A program made the translations under genes and the position numbers. Below are positions 33,907 to 42,522 of a stretch of DNA of 64,000 bases, one piece after another. The notes beneath the pieces are model-generated. The model was not told the origin of the DNA and did not search any database. It saw nothing but the letters and a program-made list of their open reading frames with translations. Numbering within the stretch: the first letter of the stretch is position 1; every line of letters starts with the position of its first letter. The stretch is taken from contig JAEOSZ010000055.1 of the NCBI GenBank assembly GCA_016840095.1, positions 1-64,000 of the forward strand, written 5' to 3'. The stretch is from Candidatus Heimdallarchaeota archaeon (lineage in GTDB: Archaea > Asgardarchaeota > Heimdallarchaeia > Heimdallarchaeales > Heimdallarchaeaceae).

Positions 33907-35518
33907 GAAAACAGTACTTACTATTAGTGTAGTGATTCTTATATTCCTATCTACATTTATTCCTATTTATATTGTTTTCAAACCCAAAGATCAACGAATC
34001 AAGCATGAGCCAATAATAATTTGGAAAGATGACGATTTCAAGAATTTTGAATTCTCAGGGGATGGAAGCCAAGAGAATCCATATCTTATAGAAAATCTTG
34101 AGATTATTACTGATTTCAAGTATAGTATCTATATCAGAAACACATTCAAACATTTTGTCATTAAGAATTGTTATCTAGCCTCAAATGAATATGGTATCTA
34201 TATAGATAACATAGCTGATGGAACAGCTGTAATTACAGAAAATATCTGTGAAAACAATGAAGTTGGAATATGGATATCAAATTCAGAGAATTTAATTGTT
34301 TTCAATAACAGCTGCTCTAATAATGGTGAAACCTCAGGAGGAGGAATAATTGTAACAGATTCTTCTTTCTGTAACATATCGAATAATTATTGTTATAAAA
34401 ATAATTTCTATGGCATTAAAGTAGAAAACACAGAAGCTTGCAATATAATCAATAATACTTGTATTAAAAACGAAAATCAGATTCAAGGTGCTGGAATTTA
34501 TGTTTTTCAATCTTCCCTAACGCTGATAGAGAATAATAATTGTAGTTCAAACAGAAGAAATGGAATTCAAGTAACTGCATCAAGTTCAACCAATATCTCA
34601 AGCAATCTTTGCGAAGATAATTATCACATTGGAATTTTAGCAACAGGTTGTCCTAATTCAATCATTTCAAATAATTTTTGCTTAAGAAATAGGAATTGGT
34701 ATAAGAGAGAGAGTCATGGGATTGTACTTCAATATTCTTCACACTGTAATATAACGAACAATTTAGTTGACTCCAATATAGGTAATGGAATCTTTCTAGA
34801 AAGTGATTCTAATAGCTTTATCTCAGATAATTTAATCTATAATCACACTGGATATTACGAAGCTCTCTATTCTCCAAATAGTCTTTTCTTTGGTTACTCA
34901 ATATATTGTTACAGCTCGGAAAATATCTCTGTTCTTCGAAATGAAGGTATAAGTAATTATGGAGGGTGTTGGATTGAAAGTTCCCATAATATGAATATTT
35001 CCTCAAACCTGTTTTCATATAGCTCAAGTTATGCAATAGAAATTCATGAAGGTTCAAATTGTACAATCAAGAAGAATGTTTTGAGTGAAAACGATATAGG
35101 TATTGGTTTTAGTAATACTGAGTTGTCTATTTTATCAAATAATTTGGTCCAAAACTCTGATGGATATGGTCTCATATTAAATGGATCATCAATCAATAAT
35201 TCTATTCATCATAATAGCTTCATTGGAAATAATCTTGCAGGAACTAGTCAAGGTTATGACGAAGGAAATGATAATTTATGGTATGACAATGTAACTAAAG
35301 AGGGGAATTTCTGGAGTGATAGAATCAGTGGGAATTATTCTATTGATGGACCTTCCAGTTCTGAGGATTTATACTGTCTAGAAGAAGATCCTTTCAACTA
35401 TTTACTAAATACATCTATTAACAGAAGTATTGCATTTACACAATCTTCAATCTTTAATGATCTTACTAATACAATCAAACTAAAAGCTGTTAGATGGATA
35501 AAAAAAGAAGAATTATAG
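33893..35518 (+). CDS. NosD-like parallel beta-helix surface protein
   Basis: 541 residues starting at a GTG inside the end of the regulator gene (14-base overlap). After an N-terminal signal anchor (TVLTISVVILIFLSTFIPIYIVF) it opens with the usual beta-helix entry (FSGDGSQENPYLIENLEI) and then about 17 repeats of the form ..N.I.NN.C..N..GI.... Near the end is the closing block GNFWSDRISGNYSIDGPSSSEDLY. Unlike the protein at the left edge it has no clear C-terminal helix, so it is anchored by its N-terminus or released. The likely role is polysaccharide binding or modification at the surface. It converges with, and overlaps by six bases, the next solute-binding-protein gene. Confidence 0.85.
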   Translation: MKINRKTVLTISVVILIFLSTFIPIYIVFKPKDQRIKHEPIIIWKDDDFKNFEFSGDGSQENPYLIENLEIITDFKYSIYIRNTFKHFVIKNCYLASNEYGIYIDNIADGTAVITENICENNEVGIWISNSENLIVFNNSCSNNGETSGGGIIVTDSSFCNISNNYCYKNNFYGIKVENTEACNIINNTCIKNENQIQGAGIYVFQSSLTLIENNNCSSNRRNGIQVTASSSTNISSNLCEDNYHIGILATGCPNSIISNNFCLRNRNWYKRESHGIVLQYSSHCNITNNLVDSNIGNGIFLESDSNSFISDNLIYNHTGYYEALYSPNSLFFGYSIYCYSSENISVLRNEGISNYGGCWIESSHNMNISSNLFSYSSSYAIEIHEGSNCTIKKNVLSENDIGIGFSNTELSILSNNLVQNSDGYGLILNGSSINNSIHHNSFIGNNLAGTSQGYDEGNDNLWYDNVTKEGNFWSDRISGNYSIDGPSSSEDLYCLEEDPFNYLLNTSINRSIAFTQSSIFNDLTNTIKLKAVRWIKKEEL

Positions 35519-37771
35519 ATTTCTGTCTACAATTCTACGTTTTCTAATTCTTCCAAGAACTAAAGCAATTAGTAACAATGAGCTAAAGATAGCTGTTGAC
35601 TTCTGGAATGAAGTCTTCAGGATAGGATTTTCAGTTCCTACAATGAAAGAATAGTTTTGACTGTTGTAAGTTAAACCATTCGAGTTCTGTAATTGCATGA
35701 AAAATTTGACAGAATCTCCTTCATCAAAGTCCTTTCCTATGTTATATTCATACGTATTTTCTGCTTCATTTGTCATTGTTTCATTTGACCACAGAGCATC
35801 ATTAACTTGGTAATTCAACATTGAGGAAACGATATTTTGATTTTTGTATTCAGCTGTTACAATTATATCCTTACCTAGTTTATCATGATTTTTTGCTGTA
35901 ACTGTAATATCTGGAAAATAATCCTTTTTTGGTAACCAATCATTAGCTAGACATAGATCTCTAGGATACTTTACTACATCATCACAGTAATAGTAGGAAG
36001 TGAAAGGATACATCGTACTATTAGCTAAAAGATTTTCTCCGTAATAAAGATCATCATTTATTTCTACACTATCAATGGCATAGCTGATTGCTTTTCTAAG
36101 AGAACAAGCAAGTGTATAATCTTTCTTTCCTTCTTCTTGATTAAAGACATAGTTTGAAGCTCCTCCAATAAATGGTCTTCTAAGATTAAAACCTACAAAA
36201 TGAATATTGTCTCCTAGTACCTTTACAACATTGTATCGCGGATCTTCCTCCATAACTCTTCTATCTTCAGGGAATTTGTTAAGAACAGCGAAATCCAAAC
36301 TACCGTTTTTAAATAATGCAAATTCGATAGATTCATCTGAAATAGCATGGACATTCAAAGTTTGCACAAAAGGTTCGAGATCTGTTGCTCCGTCAATTGC
36401 CCCAACTCCAAACCAGTATGGACTTCTCTGAAAAACTGTAATGTTCCCAGGATCATGATAGTCAAGCATAAACTTGCCACAACTAAATGCAGAAGTTAGA
36501 TAGATTAACCATTGAGGTGTATCTAACATTTCTGGGTATAATCCAACTGTTTGAACTCCTCCTAGTGTTTCTGAAACCATCGGATTTGTAGAATTCAGAA
36601 AGAATTCAGGCATAATTCTTTCAGTAAGTCTTCTCCAAACCTCGGCATTAGTTTCTAATTCTGGGGTTTCAGGATTATTATCTATATGAATGTGAAAAGC
36701 TAATTCATCACTAGGGTCTACATAAATATCAGAGATAAATTGCATAAAACCAGGAATATAACTTATCAGTGGATTCCCTATTGCTAGTAAAGTAAAGACA
36801 GCATCTTTTGCTGTCACTTTCTGATTAGTACCATTACTAAATTCACCATTCTTTAAACCAAGCATCAATTCTCCTTCAGGAATTGATGATAACGGTGGAG
36901 AAAGATAATCTCTACTAGTACAATCATAGCTTGGATTCCAATAAACATTATCTCGAATAAAAAACTTAAAGTGATTATCATCTATCTTTATCCAATCATT
37001 AATCAATCCTGTTTTAACTTGTATTTGATCAGGACTCCACTGAATCATTGATTCATGTAGTAATTCTAGAATGAACTTGTTGTCACCAGAAAGAAGATGA
37101 TAGTATAAAGGATTCAAAAAATCCCAGTAAGCTGCTATATTGAATTCACTTGTTGATGTTTGACCTTCGTGTAACCCATCAAAACTCATGTAAGGTAGGC
37201 TATCTAGAAATCCCCATCTTTCATTGAATCCCTGAGTATTTGACCATGTTGTCAAATAGGAATAGGCGGCAAACAATGGCACAATTGGAATAATCTTGTC
37301 ATTCATTAACTTCTGCCAATCATAGTAAAGCTGCTGTCTTTCTTCTGGATCCATTATCTTTATTCCTTCTAGAAGCATTTCTTCATTTATATCCCCGTAT
37401 GGAATATCGTTTCTTATTCCAAAGTAATTCGCTAAACCATTTCCTGAGAATACATGATAGAAATCAGGAGTTTCCCCCAATCCAGTTATACTAGCTATAG
37501 CTAAATCAAAATCATGTGTATATCTTATAGTATGATCAAAAACTGACCATTCCTCTATAACTATTGTAACATCTATTCCTATGTCTTCAAGATATTCTGA
37601 TACATAGAGAGCTACATCAGGTCTAATACCTCCTCCATTTGTTTTCAAAACTAGATTTAGCCATATTACACTATCTGCTTTCGCAACATCTTGAGCATTA
37701 ACTGTTGATGAAAAAATAACAACTGATAACAGAAATGAAATGATTATTTGTTTTCTCCTATTTGAAGCCAT
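35513..37771 (-). CDS. Circularly permuted SBP_bac_5-type substrate-binding protein with Ig-like domain and anchor
   Basis: About 752 residues from ATG 37771 (MASNRRKQ..., clear signal peptide ending TVNAQ). Same permuted order as 17851-19821. First comes the segment that normally ends the fold (LKTNGGGIRPDVALYVSEYLEDIGIDVTIVIEEW, FDLAIASITG, DPEERQQLYYDWQKLMNDKIIPIVPLF). Then comes the normal beginning (FLNPLYYHLL..., ESMIQWSPD, WIKIDDNHFKFFIRDNVYW, VTAKDAVFTL), then RSPYWFG and SLRKAISYAIDSVE. After that it adds an Ig-like beta domain (DITVTAKNHDKLGKDIIVTAEYK...) and a C-terminal helix (IFSSLLLIALVLG) with RKRR. It should bind peptides or oligosaccharides outside the cell. Divergent from the half-size relative at 38090; no importer genes adjacent. 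Confidence 0.88.
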   Translation of the reverse strand: MASNRRKQIIISFLLSVVIFSSTVNAQDVAKADSVIWLNLVLKTNGGGIRPDVALYVSEYLEDIGIDVTIVIEEWSVFDHTIRYTHDFDLAIASITGLGETPDFYHVFSGNGLANYFGIRNDIPYGDINEEMLLEGIKIMDPEERQQLYYDWQKLMNDKIIPIVPLFAAYSYLTTWSNTQGFNERWGFLDSLPYMSFDGLHEGQTSTSEFNIAAYWDFLNPLYYHLLSGDNKFILELLHESMIQWSPDQIQVKTGLINDWIKIDDNHFKFFIRDNVYWNPSYDCTSRDYLSPPLSSIPEGELMLGLKNGEFSNGTNQKVTAKDAVFTLLAIGNPLISYIPGFMQFISDIYVDPSDELAFHIHIDNNPETPELETNAEVWRRLTERIMPEFFLNSTNPMVSETLGGVQTVGLYPEMLDTPQWLIYLTSAFSCGKFMLDYHDPGNITVFQRSPYWFGVGAIDGATDLEPFVQTLNVHAISDESIEFALFKNGSLDFAVLNKFPEDRRVMEEDPRYNVVKVLGDNIHFVGFNLRRPFIGGASNYVFNQEEGKKDYTLACSLRKAISYAIDSVEINDDLYYGENLLANSTMYPFTSYYYCDDVVKYPRDLCLANDWLPKKDYFPDITVTAKNHDKLGKDIIVTAEYKNQNIVSSMLNYQVNDALWSNETMTNEAENTYEYNIGKDFDEGDSVKFFMQLQNSNGLTYNSQNYSFIVGTENPILKTSFQKSTAIFSSLLLIALVLGRIRKRRIVDRNL

Positions 37772-38089
37772 AATAGTCAACTTAAATCCTACTTGTGTTT
37801 GAAAAATATAAAAATCTTCTGCATACTTAATGAAATTAGATATTTTGGAAAAATATCTTAGAATTTCAGAGAGCAGTTAGGAGTTTTTCAAGCAATTATG
37901 TAATGCATTTAATCTGTTTTCCAGATTTACAGAACATGATAAATTCTAGATAAAAGAGTTTGAAGGCTTTTCAAATTTAAGTTTCACATAGTTGCATTTT
38001 GGTTTTACTATTTAATTTCACGTATATGATTTATGCAATGAATTTCTCCTTCATTCAATGGAATCCTTGTGGTTCCAAAGGTGAAAAAA
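37772..38089. other. Divergent promoter region between permuted SBP and half-size relative
   Basis: No gene is seen. A TATA-like AAAATATAAAAAT (37803-37815, read on the minus strand TTTTTATATTTT) lies 32-44 bases before ATG 37771. On the other side TATTTAATTT and GTATATGATTT are candidate boxes for the 38090 gene, about 55-80 bases upstream. The rest is AT-rich and without evident repeats. Confidence 0.4.
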
Positions 38090-38860
38090 ATGAACAAAAA
38101 ACTAGTAATTGGTTTGGTTTTAATCAGCTTAGTTGGTATTACTATGATACCTGTAGGCTATATTGCTTCTGCAGGTGACTGTACTGAAGTTGATTTTGTT
38201 ATATGGCTCGAGACTCCTGAAAAACAAGTTGTAATTGATGAAATGATCACTAAAACTGAAAGCTTAGGATTAACAGTAAATCCTATTTATGTAACTTTTG
38301 AAGAATGGATTGGATATGCTCATGGTTCAAAAGATTATGATATGCTTTATGGCCCCTATATGACTCTCCCTAAAAATCTAAATATTCTTGATCTTGCTCA
38401 ATTAAGCTTGATACTGAACTATTTTGCTTTGACTCATACAGATAAAAAACTAATGACATGTACAGACATTATGTGGAGTATGTTTTGGGAAGCAATAGAA
38501 GATCCTACTTTGATGATGGATGAAGAATTTATAGATAAAATGGTAGATTTGTTCCACATAACTGAAAAACGATATTACATTAAGCAATACTTCTCTGTCT
38601 TTGTTCAATTTGAAACCCCTAGTTCTGATGAATGGGGACCAGTTCCTTCAATGAGAACAGAAGCATTAACCTTCAATTGCTTAAAAGGTCGAGTTTTCAA
38701 AGATGCAGACTTAAGAAAAGAATGGAATTCAATCATAGATAGAACAGTCTTTCTAGATTATCATGCACTTTATACTCCATATCCAGTTTATGAAGTTCAT
38801 CACATATTCCAATATTCTAACTTCCATGATATAACATTACCAAATAACTACTTGTATTGA
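38090..38860 (+). CDS. Half-size secreted protein related to the moved segment of the permuted SBPs
   Basis: About 256 residues from ATG 38090, chosen because AAGGTGA sits seven bases before it and a good signal peptide follows (MNKKLVIGLVLISLVGITMIPVGYIASA). The mature part begins VDFVIWLET...ESLGLTVNPIYVTFEEWIGYAHGSKDYDMLYG, which matches the first segment of both permuted binding proteins (GIDVTIVIEEW...YDLAV.G). It ends DADLRKEWNSIIDRTVFLDYHALYTPY, matching their ERQQLYFDWQKLIMD.ILPILPLY. Between these lies a different, longer middle. There is no membrane anchor at the C-terminus. It may be a binding module, an accessory subunit, or a gene fragment that has survived. Confidence 0.65.
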   Translation: MNKKLVIGLVLISLVGITMIPVGYIASAGDCTEVDFVIWLETPEKQVVIDEMITKTESLGLTVNPIYVTFEEWIGYAHGSKDYDMLYGPYMTLPKNLNILDLAQLSLILNYFALTHTDKKLMTCTDIMWSMFWEAIEDPTLMMDEEFIDKMVDLFHITEKRYYIKQYFSVFVQFETPSSDEWGPVPSMRTEALTFNCLKGRVFKDADLRKEWNSIIDRTVFLDYHALYTPYPVYEVHHIFQYSNFHDITLPNNYLY

Positions 38861-38870
38861 TCCTTTCCTA

Positions 38871-38892
38871 TTCTTTTTTTTTTTTCTTTTCC
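38871..38892 (+). terminator. Long T tract
   Basis: A T run of 14 or so, broken by one C on each side, begins about ten bases after the stop at 38860. It is the clearest archaeal T-tract terminator in the window. Confidence 0.6.
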
Positions 38893-38912
38893 TTCATTTA
38901 AAGTAAAAGTAT

Positions 38913-39026
38913 AAGTTAGAGCTGTCTCCTCCTGAAGGAGCTGAATATGATTGTTATGAGAGACCAACTAATCAAGATGCTCTGGATTATGAGATTTCAA
39001 TGATAGAGAAGACAATTGAAGATTAA
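38913..39026 (+). pseudogene. Possible C-terminal gene remnant
   Basis: A short frame without a start codon reads LELSPPEGAEYDCYERPTNQ and ends ISMIEKTIED before a stop. It looks like genuine protein sequence but is only about 38 codons and stands alone after a terminator-like T tract. Probably the tail of a lost gene; family not recognised. Confidence 0.25.
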
Positions 39027-39107
39027 CTTTAAAATTTGCACAAAACGTTTTTAAATTTCCCTATGATACCTATTCTTTGATATATCACTTTACTGTTGTG
39101 GTGAAGG

Positions 39108-40151
39108 GTGTTGAGAAATCAAGAACAAAGGATTAGAATCGGAATTCCAAGAGCTTTGCTTTTCTATAAATTTTCTGATTTATGGATAACCTACTTTGAA
39201 GAACTTGGAGCTGAAGTTATCATCTCCCCGGAAACAACAAAAAAAATAAAAGCTGAAGCATTAAGTCTTGCACCTGACGAGGATTGCTATTCAACAAAAC
39301 TATACTTCGGTCATGCCATAGCATTAAAAGATAAGGTCGATTACTTATTTGTTCCTAGATTCGGTGGTCGTAAGAAGAACCTTGTTGGATGTCCAAAATT
39401 CATAGGCTTAGCAGAAGTCCTTAGATCAATGGTTCCTGAATTACCTGAGATATTAATGCCACATTATAACAGAGGTATGGATAAAAATACCAGAATAGGC
39501 CTTTTGTATAAATCCTTTAAATTAGGGAAAATTATAACAAAGAATCCTTTTGTAAGAATAAGAGCTATTAGACGAGCTTTCAAAGCTCAGAAACTTCATG
39601 ATAAATTAGTTGTTATAGATGAGGAAACTCTAAGCAAATGGGAAAAATCTGAAGTAATTTTGAATGATTTTCCAATTTACGCTGAAAATGAAAAACAATT
39701 GAAAATTGCTTTGGTTGGTCATTCTTACGTTTTGAATGATCCTTACTCATCATTAAACATTCGATCAATTCTTCAAGGTTATGGGGTAGATATAATTACT
39801 TCTGAACAAATGCCTAGAAAATTGATAGAGAAACAAATGGCTAAGCTAGAATATGATCTTTACTTTGATTTTGAAAGAGAAATACTAGGTACAATAATGC
39901 ATTTTCTTGAAAGTAAAACTGTAGATGGAATTGTTCATCTTCTAATTTTTAGTTGCGGTCCAGATTCCATAGCCGGAGAAATAGCTGCTAGATTTTCAAA
40001 AAGAGATTCTGCAATTCCTCTTTTACAACTTGTTTTTGATGAGTTGACAGCAGAAGCTGGAATGAGGACTAGAATAGAAGCATTTGTTGACATGTTACGA
40101 AGAAGTATTGATGATCAAGCGATTCTTCTAACGATGAAAGCACACATTTAG
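39108..40151 (+). CDS. 2-hydroxyacyl-CoA dehydratase D-component-like / activase-related Fe-S protein (DUF2229-like)
   Basis: 347 residues from a GTG (or TTG three bases on). The N-terminus IRIGIPRALLFYKFSDLWITYFEELGAEVIISPETTKKI is typical of the DUF2229 part of long activase proteins. Cysteines in DEDCYSTKLYFGHA, VGCPKF and FSCGPDSI could hold a 4Fe-4S cluster, as in dehydratase subunits. The end ELTAEAGMRTRIEAFVDML is shared with the next gene. It is first in a three-gene operon with a second such subunit and the ATPase activase. By analogy the system might eliminate water from a 2-hydroxyacyl-CoA in amino-acid fermentation, but these non-canonical members are of unproven substrate. Confidence 0.8.
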   Translation: MLRNQEQRIRIGIPRALLFYKFSDLWITYFEELGAEVIISPETTKKIKAEALSLAPDEDCYSTKLYFGHAIALKDKVDYLFVPRFGGRKKNLVGCPKFIGLAEVLRSMVPELPEILMPHYNRGMDKNTRIGLLYKSFKLGKIITKNPFVRIRAIRRAFKAQKLHDKLVVIDEETLSKWEKSEVILNDFPIYAENEKQLKIALVGHSYVLNDPYSSLNIRSILQGYGVDIITSEQMPRKLIEKQMAKLEYDLYFDFEREILGTIMHFLESKTVDGIVHLLIFSCGPDSIAGEIAARFSKRDSAIPLLQLVFDELTAEAGMRTRIEAFVDMLRRSIDDQAILLTMKAHI

Positions 40152-40157
40152 GAGGAG
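40151..40157 (+). promoter_or_regulatory. Shine-Dalgarno site GGAGGAG
   Basis: GGAGGAG directly follows the stop of the first operon gene, eight bases before ATG 40166. A similar AAGGAG (41262-41267) precedes the activase gene by eight bases, which supports the operon. Confidence 0.65.
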
Positions 40158-40165
40158 AAAAAGAA

Positions 40166-41257
40166 ATGCCATTATCTTTCCCATATGTTGGAACCTTTAC
40201 TTATGTGTTTGAATCAATTGCAAAAGGAATGAAAAGAGATGATGTTATAGTTCCTAATGAACCGACATATAGAACAAAACAGCTTGGCTCTCAACATTCT
40301 TCAGAATTTGTTTGTACTCCCTTCAAAATGCTACTTGGTTCTATAATTGAAGTTATTGAACAAGGAGCTTATGAGATTGTATCAACAGTCTTTGTTGATT
40401 ATTGTAGACTTGGTTACTATTCACCTCTTTATCAAATTATTCTCGATGATTTAGGATATGAGTTTGATTTAATTGTACTTGATTGGTATAATAAAGTTGA
40501 ATTCTTTACTAGTTTCAAAAAACTAGCAAGTAATGTCAATGCTGTTCAGGCTTTTCAAGCATTCAGAGTTGGATGGATTAAGAATAGATATATTGACCAA
40601 ATAGATAAAACACTTTATACTTATGGAGCTGTTGAAATAGAAAAAGGAGTTGCATACAAAGTTGCTCATAAACTTTACAGACAAGTTGTTGAGACTGACG
40701 GAATGAAGAATATTCGAAAGCTACCTGAGATTATTAAAAAGACTTTTGCTGATGAAGTTGAAATTGATGAGGAACTTAGACCTTTGAAGGTAGGTGTTGT
40801 TGGTGAATTATACGCAGTTGTTGAACCTGCTATCAATCTTGATATAATGAGAAGATTAAACGATATAGGTGTTATCACTGAAACACCAATTACATTCACA
40901 AGATGGATTGATTTAGGTCAAAGAATGAATCCTTTCAAGAAATGGCATTATAAGGCTTGTATAAAGCATGCAAAACCTTATGTGAGATATCCCCTTGGAG
41001 GGAAAACCAGAGAATCTCTGGGAGCTGTTGTTGAGTACAAAGAAAAAGGATGGGATGGAGTTATTCACTTGTATCCTTTTACTTGTATGCCTGAGATAAT
41101 CTCAAGAAGCATTTTACCACAAGTAAGCAAAGAACACGATATGCCTGTTCTATCTCTTGTTCTAGATGAACATACAGGAGAAGCAGGTATTCAAACTAGA
41201 CTAGAAGCATTTGTTGATCTTCTAGAACGTAAAAGGAATGATGTAAATGGTTTTTAG
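40166..41257 (+). CDS. 2-hydroxyacyl-CoA dehydratase-family Fe-S protein
   Basis: 363 residues. It has three conserved-looking cysteines in FVCTPFKMLLGSIIEVIEQGA, FVDYCRLGYYSPLY and PFTCMPEII, the pattern of dehydratase subunits that bind a 4Fe-4S cluster. The C-terminal block LDEHTGEAGIQTRLEAFVDLLERK parallels that of the upstream gene, so the two are distant homologues. In many bacteria these parts are fused with the activase in one large protein; here they are separate genes. Fourteen bases after the first gene and 18 before the third, so co-transcribed. Confidence 0.82.
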   Translation: MPLSFPYVGTFTYVFESIAKGMKRDDVIVPNEPTYRTKQLGSQHSSEFVCTPFKMLLGSIIEVIEQGAYEIVSTVFVDYCRLGYYSPLYQIILDDLGYEFDLIVLDWYNKVEFFTSFKKLASNVNAVQAFQAFRVGWIKNRYIDQIDKTLYTYGAVEIEKGVAYKVAHKLYRQVVETDGMKNIRKLPEIIKKTFADEVEIDEELRPLKVGVVGELYAVVEPAINLDIMRRLNDIGVITETPITFTRWIDLGQRMNPFKKWHYKACIKHAKPYVRYPLGGKTRESLGAVVEYKEKGWDGVIHLYPFTCMPEIISRSILPQVSKEHDMPVLSLVLDEHTGEAGIQTRLEAFVDLLERKRNDVNGF

Positions 41258-41275
41258 AAATAAGGAGTTGAATGA

Positions 41276-42250
41276 ATGACTATCAGTAAAGAGAAGTATT
41301 TTCTTGGTGTTGATGTAGGTTCAATAAGTACTAATTTAGCAGTAATAGACAATGAAAAAGAATTAAAAGAATCTGTTTATATCCGAACAGAAGGTAAGCC
41401 AGTAAATTCTGTTCAAAAAGGAATTAAGTTAATGAGAGAAAAGCTTGGAGAAGATCTTGACATATCTGGTGCAGGATCAACTGGAAGTGCGAGAAGATTA
41501 ACTGGAGTTTTAATTGGTGCTGATATTGTCAAAAACGAAATTACAGCTCATGCATTGGCTTCCCTGCACTATAATCCTGAAGTTCAAACAGTAATTGAAA
41601 TTGGAGGACAAGATAGTAAGATCATCATAATTCGTAATGGTATAGTTGTTGATTTTGCAATGAATACTGTTTGCGCTGCTGGAACTGGTTCTTTTCTTGA
41701 TATGCAAGCAAGTAGACTAGAAATACCTATAGAAGATTTTGGGGACTTAGCTTTACAATCTGATAATGCTGTTTCCATTGCTGGAAGATGTACAGTTTTT
41801 GCAGAGAGTGATATGATCCATAAACAACAATTAGGACATCCAACTAAAGATATAATCAAAGGTCTTTGTGAAGCTTTAGGCAGAAATTATCTGAACAATG
41901 TTGGGAAAGGCAAAGATATTAGATCCCCGATAATGTTCCAGGGAGGAGTAGCTGCTAACATTGGTATGCGTGAAACCTTTGAAAAGTATCTAGAACAAGA
42001 GATTATAGTACCAGAACATTATGATGTAATGGGAGCTATTGGTTCTGCTATTCTTGCTCAAGAAGACCATATTAAACGTCCTAAGAAATCTAATTTCCAA
42101 AGTTGGGATATATCTGAAATGGATTTCAAAACTTCCGGTTTTGAATGTGATGGCTGTCCTAATATCTGTGAAATAGTTGAAATTAGACGCAATGATACTT
42201 TGATAGCTCGATGGGGTAGCAGATGTAGAAAGTGGGATTTGATCGATTAA
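41276..42250 (+). CDS. Acyl-CoA dehydratase activase (BadF/BcrA/HgdC-type ATPase)
   Basis: 324 residues of the ASKHA fold. Phosphate-binding motif 1 is LGVDVGSISTNLAVID, motif 2 is EIGGQDSKIIII, and the two cysteines that hold the bridging 4Fe-4S cluster of the dimer are in NTVCAAGTGSFLD and GRCTVFAESDM. FQGGVAANIGMRETFE closes the ATPase. The activase uses ATP to push one electron into its partner dehydratase. Beyond the usual length it has a C-terminal Cys-rich tail (FECDGCPNICEIVEIRR...RCRKWD) that could carry another cluster or zinc; this tail is also seen in the long fused activases. Confidence 0.92.
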   Translation: MTISKEKYFLGVDVGSISTNLAVIDNEKELKESVYIRTEGKPVNSVQKGIKLMREKLGEDLDISGAGSTGSARRLTGVLIGADIVKNEITAHALASLHYNPEVQTVIEIGGQDSKIIIIRNGIVVDFAMNTVCAAGTGSFLDMQASRLEIPIEDFGDLALQSDNAVSIAGRCTVFAESDMIHKQQLGHPTKDIIKGLCEALGRNYLNNVGKGKDIRSPIMFQGGVAANIGMRETFEKYLEQEIIVPEHYDVMGAIGSAILAQEDHIKRPKKSNFQSWDISEMDFKTSGFECDGCPNICEIVEIRRNDTLIARWGSRCRKWDLID

Positions 42251-42288
42251 TCACTTTCAACTTTCTATGATTTACTCCATTAATCCTT

Positions 42289-42522
42289 TCATATTTTAAG
42301 TATTGAATAATGTCTTAATCCTTTAAGATATCCAGTTTTGGAAGATCCATTAAATAATTCATCAATATTATCTCTCTTCTCTGAATCACAACTTGGACAC
42401 CAAGCATTACAGTAATAACCTAAATTCATGGTTGTTTCTAAATTTGAAAATTCAGAATTAAATGGAAAATCACATTCCCATTCTTCATAGCAGCTAGGGC
42501 ATTCATGTTTGCATTTCATCAT
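42289..42522 (-). CDS. Small Cys-rich putative zinc protein, paralogue of 42938-43162
   Basis: 77 residues. Cysteines occur as CKHECPSCYEEWECDF and GYYCNAWCPSCDSEKRD, enough for two zinc sites. The gene 415 bases upstream encodes a clear paralogue with the same spacing (CKHECDKCGEKWGCNF, GYYCNSFCPKCDSEERQD). The middle between the two Cys groups (about 18 residues, S-E-rich) also aligns. No family name is known to me. Soluble; may bind nucleic acid or protein, or store metal. Confidence 0.6.
   Translation of the reverse strand: MMKCKHECPSCYEEWECDFPFNSEFSNLETTMNLGYYCNAWCPSCDSEKRDNIDELFNGSSKTGYLKGLRHYSILKI

Noticed and set aside
41584-41859. Minus-strand ORF of 91 residues within the activase gene
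   Set aside because: Antisense to strongly conserved ASKHA motifs; a shadow.
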